This document shows, one piece after another, positions 1 through 4,669 of a stretch of DNA of 6,088 nt (position 1 is the first letter of the stretch; each line of letters starts with the position of its first letter). Below the pieces are notes generated by a model. The model was given only the letters and a program-made list of their open reading frames with translations. It did not search any database and was not told the DNA's origin. Made by a program: the position numbers and the translations under genes. The stretch is from Rickettsiales bacterium UBA1997 (lineage in GTDB: Bacteria; Pseudomonadota; Alphaproteobacteria; Rickettsiales; UBA1997). The stretch covers positions 1-6,088 of the forward strand of contig DDCV01000109.1 in the NCBI GenBank assembly GCA_002335845.1. Direction: 5' to 3'.

Positions 1-91
1 AAATAAGGGATATTTGTACCTAAAATCACTAATATTACCAAAAAACCAGACAATTAGCCCAAAAAATCAAAAATACTCATAAAAATATAGC

Positions 92-109
92 GAATTTCTG
101 GAGAAATTC
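92..109 (-). terminator. Possible hemW transcription terminator hairpin
   Basis: GAATTTC (92-98) and GAAATTC (103-109) form a perfect 7-bp stem closed by a 4-nt loop. Read on the minus strand, as hemW is, the hairpin is followed by a T-rich stretch (GCTATATTTTTA). It lies about 100 nt beyond the hemW stop codon. The stem has only two G-C pairs, so it would be a weak intrinsic terminator. It could equally be a chance AT-rich palindrome. Confidence 0.3.
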
Positions 110-156
110 ACTGCGATTTGGTGAGTTTATATTTTTTTGAAAGAAATTTAGAGGAA

Positions 157-179
157 GTTGGGTTTTGCGACAGCCCCAC
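157..179. repeat. Imperfect hairpin containing an IS-tip-like motif
   Basis: GTTGGG (157-162) and CCCCAC (174-179) can pair with one mismatch around an 11-nt loop. The 15 bases at 163-177 (TTTTGCGACAGCCCC) resemble, from memory, terminal inverted repeats of some IS families that begin GGGGCTGTCGCAAAA or GAGGCTGTCTCAAAA. If it is such a tip, the element body would lie to the left and its outer edge would be near 177. No matching inverted copy and no recognisable transposase is present in the window. The alternative reading is a second weak terminator hairpin for hemW. Confidence 0.2.
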
Positions 180-207
180 ATGGTAATTATTATGCCAATT
201 CCCGCCT

Positions 208-1380
208 TTAAATTTTTATAGCCGAGCATATTTTTGCTATCACTTCGTTTGAAATTATTCTTGATTCTTGACTTATTTTTAATGCTGCATCGGCAATAAA
301 AATAATATTTTTATCGTGTAAAAACTCTATCTTACTTAGATCAATTAGATCATTAATTTTATTTTTTTTATCAAAATGCTTAAGAAGTACTTCTTTTGTG
401 AGCCCGGCATCGGTTCTTAAAGATGATAAAATAAGCTCTTCAAGAACCTCTTTTTTTGTTAACAATACTTTTTTTTGCAATCCCCATCCTAATTTCTCAA
501 CTTTTTCAAGCCAAGATTGTGGCTTATGAATCATCATAAGCGCTTGACGCTGTTTTTTATTCTTAAAATAGATACGAGAATGAGCGCCGGCACCAATACC
601 GATATAATCATCCCCTTGCCAATAAGACAAATTATGGCGACAGGCAAAGTTTGGCTTAGAATAATTTGAGATTTCATAATTTATAAAACCACTTTGCTGC
701 ATAAATTCATTAGTTTTTTGATAAAAATCAGCTGATTTATTGTCGCTTGGTAATGAAAATTTCCGCTCTTTAAAGTCTTTAAAAAATGGCGTTCCTTTTT
801 CGATAGTTAATTGATAAAGAGAAAGATGTGGACTTTCAAAATTCAAAGCTTGCTCAATTTCATTTAGCCAATCTGACAATTTTTGCTGAGGTCTGGCATA
901 AATTAAATCAAAAGAAAAATTATCATAAATCTGCTTAACCTGCTTAATAGCCATCATTGCCTCAGCAGCGCTATGGTTGCGTCCTAAAAATTTTAGGTCA
1001 TCATCATTTAAAGCTTGAATACCAAGAGATAATCTATTGACTCCCGCAGCCTTAAATCCTTCAAATTTCTTAGCTTCAAAAGAAGTTGGATTAACTTCCA
1101 TAGATATTTCGCAATTATTATCAAGTGGCCATAATGATTTTATTTTAGCTAAAATTCTTTGTACCATTTCTGTCGGCATTAAGGAGGGGGTGCCACCGCC
1201 AAAAAAAATGGAGGTGATTATTGATGGCGCAGTATTTTGGAAAAAGAAATCCAATTCCCTTTCATAAGCAGCGATATATCTATTATAATCAACTTTCTTG
1301 GTAACATGCGAATTAAAATCGCAATAAGGGCATTTTGACTTGCAAAAAGGATAATGAACATAGATTGCTAAATTCTTCAT
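208..1380 (-). CDS. hemW: HemW, radical SAM family heme chaperone
   Basis: HemW is a cytosolic radical-SAM-fold protein that binds heme and delivers it to heme enzymes. It was long annotated as an oxygen-independent coproporphyrinogen oxidase-like protein. The 390-residue protein starts MKNLAIYVHYPF and carries the 4Fe-4S motif CX3CX2C at C13, C17 and C20 (context CPYCDFNSH). Next come GGGTPS (61-66), the SAM-binding EVNPTS (95-100), SLGIQ (118-122), LGRNHS (132-137), FDLIYARP (157-164), the family block HNLSYW (249-254) and GIGAGAHSR (261-269). The CPYCDFNSH and HN-YW blocks, and a length near the usual 380-400, favour HemW over true HemN, which is longer. The usual PGQT after FDLIY is changed to PQQK here. 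The gene is full length, with stop TAA at 208-210. No Shine-Dalgarno sequence precedes the ATG. It is divergent from the feo operon. I am confident of the family; heme transfer is inferred from it. Confidence 0.93.
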   Translation of the reverse strand: MKNLAIYVHYPFCKSKCPYCDFNSHVTKKVDYNRYIAAYERELDFFFQNTAPSIITSIFFGGGTPSLMPTEMVQRILAKIKSLWPLDNNCEISMEVNPTSFEAKKFEGFKAAGVNRLSLGIQALNDDDLKFLGRNHSAAEAMMAIKQVKQIYDNFSFDLIYARPQQKLSDWLNEIEQALNFESPHLSLYQLTIEKGTPFFKDFKERKFSLPSDNKSADFYQKTNEFMQQSGFINYEISNYSKPNFACRHNLSYWQGDDYIGIGAGAHSRIYFKNKKQRQALMMIHKPQSWLEKVEKLGWGLQKKVLLTKKEVLEELILSSLRTDAGLTKEVLLKHFDKKNKINDLIDLSKIEFLHDKNIIFIADAALKISQESRIISNEVIAKICSAIKI

Positions 1381-1426
1381 GAAATGGATATTTTAATATA
1401 AAAATCTTAACCGAATTTGGCTTTTT

Positions 1427-1435
1427 AGTATATCA
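1427..1435 (-). promoter_or_regulatory. Probable hemW promoter, extended -10
   Basis: On the minus strand this reads TGATATACT, an extended -10 (TG, one base, then TATACT, a 5/6 match to TATAAT). It lies about 47 bp before the hemW ATG. A weak -35 (TTTAAG, complement of 1449-1454) sits 16 bp upstream. In DNA this AT-rich such matches occur by chance, but the TGn extension and the position favour it. Confidence 0.4.
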
Positions 1436-1546
1436 TTTAACTTTTTTTCTTAAAGATAATTCAATAAAAGAAGTATCAAGGACGAACTTTGGTATAACTA
1501 GTTAATAATGCTATTTTAAAAAATTACCCTTGCTTTGCAAAATAAT

Positions 1547-1575
1547 TTGTATGATAATGATTATCAATATATAAT
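1547..1575 (+). promoter_or_regulatory. Iron-regulated promoter of the feo operon
   Basis: TTGTAT (1547-1552) as -35 (3/6 match) and a perfect TATAAT (1570-1575) as -10 are separated by exactly 17 bp. The spacer is filled by the Fur box at 1552-1566, so bound repressor would block RNA polymerase directly. Transcription would begin near 1582, giving a leader of about 150 nt before the first feoA-like gene. Strength and use are inferred from sequence only. Confidence 0.55.
1552..1566. promoter_or_regulatory. Fur box, perfect 7-1-7 palindrome
   Basis: TGATAATGATTATCA is an exact 7-1-7 inverted repeat, and both arms match the TGATAAT/ATTATCA heptamers of the classical Fur-binding consensus. It lies upstream of a ferrous-iron transport operon and inside its likely promoter. 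This is the expected arrangement for repression by Fur-Fe(II) under iron sufficiency. Many alphaproteobacteria use RirA or Irr for iron control instead, so a canonical Fur site suggests that a classical Fur works here. The repressor gene itself is not in the window. Confidence 0.8.
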
Positions 1576-1696
1576 TTTTTTGGTGAAAATAATGCCAAAT
1601 CAAGTTTTGAGACGCTATTAGATAATTAAGGCTTCTTTGACTTTTATTAACCCGTGCACTAACTAGCCAATCTTTACTTATATTGAAGATAGAAGT

Positions 1697-1705
1697 TGGT
1701 ATAAT
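1697..1705 (+). promoter_or_regulatory. Possible second feo promoter, extended -10
   Basis: TGGTATAAT is a perfect -10 hexamer with the TGn extension. It is 27 bp upstream of the first feoA-like ATG at 1732, so a transcript from here would have a very short leader. No good -35 is seen at standard spacing; TTTACT at 1673-1678 is 21 bp away. This promoter would not be covered by the Fur box about 130 bp upstream, so if active it could give iron-independent basal expression. Confidence 0.3.
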
Positions 1706-1731
1706 TTAGTAGAAAATTTTAATTGATATTT

Positions 1732-1968
1732 ATGGGTAACTTGAGCTTACTTACTTTAAAAGAAGGATTTAGGGCTAGAATCATAGATATAAAAGATAGC
1801 TCAAGCAATAAAGATCTCAAGCAGCTGATGAATATGGGAATAGTTAAAGGCGGCATTGTTGAGGTTATAAATTCTCAATCCTCTAATTTATTGATGCTTA
1901 GAAGAGAAAATTCAACTTTATGCATCTCAAAAGATTTAGCTAACAATATTTTAGTTAAAATAATTTAA
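1732..1968 (+). CDS. FeoA-like protein 1 (divergent, 78 aa)
   Basis: This is a small FeoA-type SH3-like protein, first gene of the feo operon and a probable cytosolic partner of FeoB. The ATG at 1732 is chosen (MGNLSLLTLKEGF). An in-frame TTG at 1723 would add only three residues and has no better ribosome site. The FeoA pattern is recognisable from LTLKEGFRARIIDI (7-20) and QLMNMGIVKGG (31-41), which stands where typical FeoA has RLRDMG plus a Gly-rich turn. However, the usual APLGDPIEV segment is replaced by SQSSNLLML (48-56), and the C-terminal LRKxEA is replaced by ISKDLA (65-70). MGIVKGG here against MGVVKGG in the next gene is compatible with tandem duplication followed by divergence. 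Stop TAA; 14 nt separate it from the next ATG. The FeoA family is fairly sure; a distinct function is unknown. Confidence 0.8.
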   Translation: MGNLSLLTLKEGFRARIIDIKDSSSNKDLKQLMNMGIVKGGIVEVINSQSSNLLMLRRENSTLCISKDLANNILVKII

Positions 1969-1982
1969 CTACAAAAAAATAA

Positions 1983-2228
1983 ATGTCAGAAAATTTATCT
2001 AAATTACCCATCAATGTTAACGCTTTGATTACAGGCATCAATCCAGCTGGCGATAGAAAAATAAAACAGCGCTTAAGAGATATGGGGGTTGTTAAGGGAG
2101 GAGAGATATTTATTGCCAAGATAGCGCCTTTGGGAGATCCGATAGAGGTAATTTTAAAAAATTATAGCCTAACATTAAGAAAAAAGGAGGCAGAGTTAAT
2201 TAGCGTTCAAATAATAAAAGATGAATAA
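1983..2228 (+). CDS. feoA: FeoA, ferrous iron transport protein A
   Basis: FeoA is a small cytosolic SH3-fold protein needed for full FeoB activity, probably by contacting FeoB. This 81-residue copy is the canonical one of the pair. It has RLRDMG (30-35), the KGG turn (38-40), APLGDPIEV (48-56), the NYSLTLRKKEA block (60-70) and a C-terminal ISVQII strand. Length is normal for the family. The ATG at 1983 follows an A-rich spacer without a Shine-Dalgarno sequence. The end of the gene overlaps the feoB start by 8 nt (2221-2228), which suggests translational coupling and roughly matched synthesis with the transporter. A strong AAGGAGG at 2184-2190 lies inside the coding sequence (codons for KKE) and is too far from the feoB ATG to serve it in the usual way. 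Confidence 0.93.
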   Translation: MSENLSKLPINVNALITGINPAGDRKIKQRLRDMGVVKGGEIFIAKIAPLGDPIEVILKNYSLTLRKKEAELISVQIIKDE

Positions 2229-4368
2229 ACAAATAAGAGCGGCATTCATTGGCAATCCAAATTGCGGCAAATCAACTTTAATAAATGCCATGGCTGGTTC
2301 AAGATTAAATGTTGGCAATTGGCCTGGCGTAACTGTGGAAAAAAAAGAAGCCTCATTAAAATTTAACAATCAAATTCTTAAATTAATCGATCTACCTGGC
2401 GTATATAGCCTTTCTCCTTATAGCCAAGAAGAAATAATTGCTCGGGATTTCTTGATTGGCAAAAATTGCGATGTGATTGTTAATGTTGTTGATTCAACTA
2501 ATATTGAAAGAAGTTTATACTTAACGATACAATTACTAGAATTGCAGATACCAACAATTTTAGTTTTTAATATCTATGATGAAGCCAAGGCAAAAGGAAT
2601 TGCCATTGATTTGGGATTGGTTGAAAATCTCTTAGATGTTAAGGCCATAAATACCACAGCTACAAAACAAAGAGATTTTGGCGATATTTTAGAATTAATA
2701 ACAAACTCCAAAAATCACAAAAAACCCAAAGATATTTCCTACGGCCAAGATATTGACGAAACTTTAAAAATAATCGAACAAAAATATCAAAAAGAACTGA
2801 CGCAGTCTAGTGATATTCCTAGAAAATGGCTCAAGCTAAAAATAATTGAAGGAAATAATGAATTTACCAATTCTTTACATCTTAAAAATATAGACATATC
2901 AAAAGAAATTTCTCACTTAAAAGATTTTCATGACAATGATATTGAATCTTTTTTAACAGAAGAAAGATATGCTGTTGCCTCAGGAGTAAGTAAAAAAATT
3001 ATCACTATTGATAAAAGGAGTGTTAGTCGCAACATTACGCAAAATATCGACAAGGTTATTCTAAACAAATTCTTAGCTATCCCGATTTTTCTTTTAGTGA
3101 TGTGGATAATGTTTAAGCTAACATTTGATATTGCTGCACCATTTATTGATTTTACAGATTATTTATTCTCCAACCCTTTATCAAATTGGATGTCTTATTT
3201 GTTACATTCGATTAAAGCGCCCGAATGGTTTATCTCTCTTATAATTGAAGGAATAATAGGTGGAGTTGGCTTTGTGCTTGTGTTTATACCGGTTATTTTT
3301 GCGATGATGTTTTTTATCACATTTCTTGAGTCAAGCGGCTATATGGCAAGAGCAGCTTTTATTACAGATCGCTTAATGAGATCAATAGGGCTACACGGTA
3401 AATCTTTTGTTCCTCTACTGATTGGATTTGGCTGCAATGTTCCAGCAATTTACGCTACCAGAACCCTAGAATCAAATAAGGATAGAATTGCTACTTGTTT
3501 GGTAATACCCTTTATGTCTTGTGGAGCAAGGTTGCCGGTTTATGTTTTGTTTGCCAGCGCCTTTTTTTATAACAATGCCGCTACGGTAATTTGGCTGCTT
3601 TATGTTCTGGGAATAGTTATTGCTGGTTTAGTTGCTGTAATTTTACAAAAATCAATTTTTAAACAAGAGGCGCCATTATTTATTATGGAGTTACCACCCT
3701 ATCGTTTACCAACCTTAAAAAACTTGTCAATTCATACCTGGGAAAAGGGCAAGCATTTTTTAATTAAAGCTGGGACATATATTTTTGCAGTTTCGATTTT
3801 AGTATGGTTTTTGCTAAATTTGCCTTGGGGCGTGGAAGATAAAAAAGACTCATATCTTGGTAAAACCGGTCAAATAATTGCTCCAATTTTTGAACCAATT
3901 GGTTTTGGTAATTGGGAAGCTGCCTCATCTTTAATCACTGGTATAGTTGCTAAAGAAATAATAATAGGCACCATGGGAGCGGTTTATATTGATGAAATTG
4001 ATGCTAATAAAAAAGAGCAAGATTTAGATATTGCAACAGATTTAAAAGAGATTGGCTTTGCCTTTGTTGATGCAACAAAGGGAGCTGCTGATAATATATT
4101 GTCAACATTTGGCGTATCAAGCATGACGGTCGCCATAGACGATAATAATAACTCCCTGCGATCCGTTATAAGGCAGCAATTTACGCCACTTAGCGCCTTT
4201 GTATTTATGGTATTCACGCTTCTTTATATGCCTTGCGTGGTTACAGGAATTGCCATGAAGCAAGAATTTGGCACCTGGAAATGGTTTGCAATATCCTCCT
4301 TAATAAGTTTTTCTATGGCTTGGTCATTATCATTTATAATTTATAATATTACAAAATTATGGCTTTGA
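2221..4368 (+). CDS. feoB: FeoB, ferrous iron transporter with G domain
   Basis: FeoB is the inner-membrane Fe(II) importer, 715 residues here, within the normal range. The N-terminal cytosolic GTPase domain shows G1 GNPNCGKS (11-18), the switch I threonine T38 in WPGVTVE, G3 DLPG (57-60) and G4 NIYD (117-120). The G5 region is TTA where TSA is common. A helical GDI-like domain follows to about 270. The membrane part begins near 284. It contains the first Gate block FLESSGYMARAAF (368-380) with GFGCNVPA (402-409), the MSCGARLP block around C434, and the second Gate with NWEA (564-567), GIVAKE (574-579) and GTMG. It ends with LYMPC (C672). C405, C434 and C672 correspond to the conserved membrane cysteines implicated in other FeoB proteins. 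Its start overlaps feoA and its end overlaps the Cys-rich gene. Nothing suggests damage. Confidence 0.97.
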   Translation: MNKQIRAAFIGNPNCGKSTLINAMAGSRLNVGNWPGVTVEKKEASLKFNNQILKLIDLPGVYSLSPYSQEEIIARDFLIGKNCDVIVNVVDSTNIERSLYLTIQLLELQIPTILVFNIYDEAKAKGIAIDLGLVENLLDVKAINTTATKQRDFGDILELITNSKNHKKPKDISYGQDIDETLKIIEQKYQKELTQSSDIPRKWLKLKIIEGNNEFTNSLHLKNIDISKEISHLKDFHDNDIESFLTEERYAVASGVSKKIITIDKRSVSRNITQNIDKVILNKFLAIPIFLLVMWIMFKLTFDIAAPFIDFTDYLFSNPLSNWMSYLLHSIKAPEWFISLIIEGIIGGVGFVLVFIPVIFAMMFFITFLESSGYMARAAFITDRLMRSIGLHGKSFVPLLIGFGCNVPAIYATRTLESNKDRIATCLVIPFMSCGARLPVYVLFASAFFYNNAATVIWLLYVLGIVIAGLVAVILQKSIFKQEAPLFIMELPPYRLPTLKNLSIHTWEKGKHFLIKAGTYIFAVSILVWFLLNLPWGVEDKKDSYLGKTGQIIAPIFEPIGFGNWEAASSLITGIVAKEIIIGTMGAVYIDEIDANKKEQDLDIATDLKEIGFAFVDATKGAADNILSTFGVSSMTVAIDDNNNSLRSVIRQQFTPLSAFVFMVFTLLYMPCVVTGIAMKQEFGTWKWFAISSLISFSMAWSLSFIIYNITKLWL

Positions 4369-4502
4369 TTGATTTTATTTTAATATTTGCAACATTATTT
4401 GTTGCCGCTTTTTTACTTTTAAAATCATTTAAAAATGGCGGCTCTTGCGGCGGCTGTCCTTCAAATAAAAGTTGTTCCAAAAAATCTTGCTCAAATTTAT
4501 AA
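4359..4502 (+). CDS. FeoB-associated Cys-rich membrane protein (47 aa)
   Basis: This tiny gene starts at ATG 4359, inside the last codons of feoB (10-nt overlap), and ends at TAA 4500-4502. The 47-residue product has one hydrophobic segment, roughly residues 3-21 (LIDFILIFATLFVAAFLLL). A basic KSFK follows, then a Gly/Ser/Lys tail with four cysteines at 30, 33, 39 and 44 (CGGC, then SC twice). This architecture and position, immediately after feoB, match the FeoB-associated Cys-rich membrane protein family known from other feo operons. Those proteins occupy the slot of FeoC and are guessed to bind iron or assist FeoB. The positive residues after the membrane segment suggest a cytosolic tail, in reach of the FeoB G domain. 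Function is not established; the match is to family features recalled from memory. Confidence 0.8.
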   Translation: MALIDFILIFATLFVAAFLLLKSFKNGGSCGGCPSNKSCSKKSCSNL

Positions 4503-4538
4503 TGCGCCCTTGTAATAGACAAAGATATTACTAAATAA

Positions 4539-4599
4539 AACATAATATTATAGAAAGCATTGCAAGGTTACCAAGAGATTTGGTAATTTGTATTATGTT
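4539..4599. repeat. Nested inverted repeat upstream of dnaK
   Basis: The outer arms AACATAATA (4539-4547) and TATTATGTT (4591-4599) are a perfect 9-bp inverted repeat. Inside lies TTACCAA (4568-4574) and TTGGTAA (4580-4586) around the 5-nt loop GAGAT. G-T pairs and one A-T pair extend this inner stem to 4565-4589. The two stems nearly stack on the 3' side (one base, 4590), with a 17-nt bulge on the 5' side. It could end the feo transcript, serve as an operator for dnaK, or fold in an RNA leader. No clear T tract follows, so a simple terminator is not obvious. Confidence 0.5.
4568..4596 (+). promoter_or_regulatory. Possible dnaK promoter, sigma70-like
   Basis: TTACCA (4568-4573, a 4/6 match to TTGACA) and TATTAT (4591-4596, a 5/6 match to TATAAT) are spaced by 17 bp, with a predicted start near 4603. 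The -35 coincides with one arm of the inner palindrome and the -10 with one arm of the outer one, so the palindromes could act as operators. In such AT-rich DNA a match of this quality may be chance. Confidence 0.3.
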
Positions 4600-4669
4600 A
4601 CATTTGCAGTATAGGCGGTCTAGTAATATAGATCTCAAATATTTTAATAAATTTTTAAAAAATAATTAT

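Larger units (their letters stand above)
1..207. other. Intergenic region downstream of hemW, no supported gene
   Basis: I see no convincing gene here. All six frames are broken by stops, and the longest open stretches are about 35 codons of low-complexity, AT-driven sequence. The region holds a perfect 7-bp hairpin (92-109), an imperfect hairpin with an insertion-sequence-like tip motif (157-179), and a short minus-strand ATG frame from 80 that stops after eight codons. As the 3' flank of hemW, it is the natural place for that gene's transcript to end. The far end is cut by the window edge, so a neighbouring gene or mobile element could begin just outside. Confidence 0.6.
1381..1731. promoter_or_regulatory. 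Divergent intergenic control region between hemW and feo
   Basis: This 351-bp gap contains no open frame worth calling and no recognisable tRNA or riboswitch. It contains an extended -10 element for hemW on the minus strand (1427-1435), a 10-bp palindrome TAACTAGTTA (1495-1504), a small hairpin TTGC-TTT-GCAA (1530-1540), a Fur box within a promoter (1547-1575) and a second extended -10 (1697-1705). The sequence TTGGTATAA occurs twice, at 1489-1497 and 1696-1704. A start near 1582 would leave a feo leader of about 150 nt, in which I found no strong fold by eye. Confidence 0.7.
4503..4669. promoter_or_regulatory. Spacer between feo operon and dnaK
   Basis: This 167-bp AT-rich gap must contain the end of the feo transcript and the dnaK control region. 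It has a nested inverted repeat (4539-4599) and a weak promoter-like pair within it. I see neither a CIRCE operator (TTAGCACTC-N9-GAGTGCTAA) nor a convincing sigma32 heat-shock promoter. A CTTG at 4509-4512 has no matching C-rich -10. The last 40 bases before the dnaK ATG are almost entirely A and T. Confidence 0.6.

Noticed and set aside
1037..1267. 76-codon plus-strand frame inside hemW
   Set aside because: It is antisense to the conserved radical SAM core of hemW, including the GGGTPS and EVNPTS codons, and looks like no known protein.
1723..1731. TTG start for the first feoA-like gene
   Set aside because: It adds only three residues, has no ribosome site, and an ATG is available nine bases later at a position matching the family start.
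1576..1731. Riboswitch in the feo leader
   Set aside because: I could find neither a conserved riboswitch core nor a strong terminator/antiterminator pair by eye.
2184..2190. AAGGAGG as ribosome binding site for feoB
   Set aside because: It is about 30 nt upstream of the feoB ATG, beyond usable spacing, and is explained by the conserved KKEA codons of feoA.
3984..4217. 77-codon minus-strand frame within feoB
   Set aside because: It is a shadow of the conserved feoB coding sequence with no motifs of its own.
4502..4534. 10-codon frame MRPCNRQRYY overlapping the Cys-rich gene stop (TAATG)
   Set aside because: It is too short, has no homology that I recognise, and such frames arise by chance.
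4349..4543. 64-codon minus-strand frame over the feoB end
   Set aside because: It is antisense to the Cys-rich membrane protein gene, which has much stronger support from composition and position.
4503..4669. CIRCE operator or sigma32 promoter before dnaK
   Set aside because: No TTAGCACTC/GAGTGCTAA arms are present, and the only CTTG in the spacer lacks a matching -10 element.
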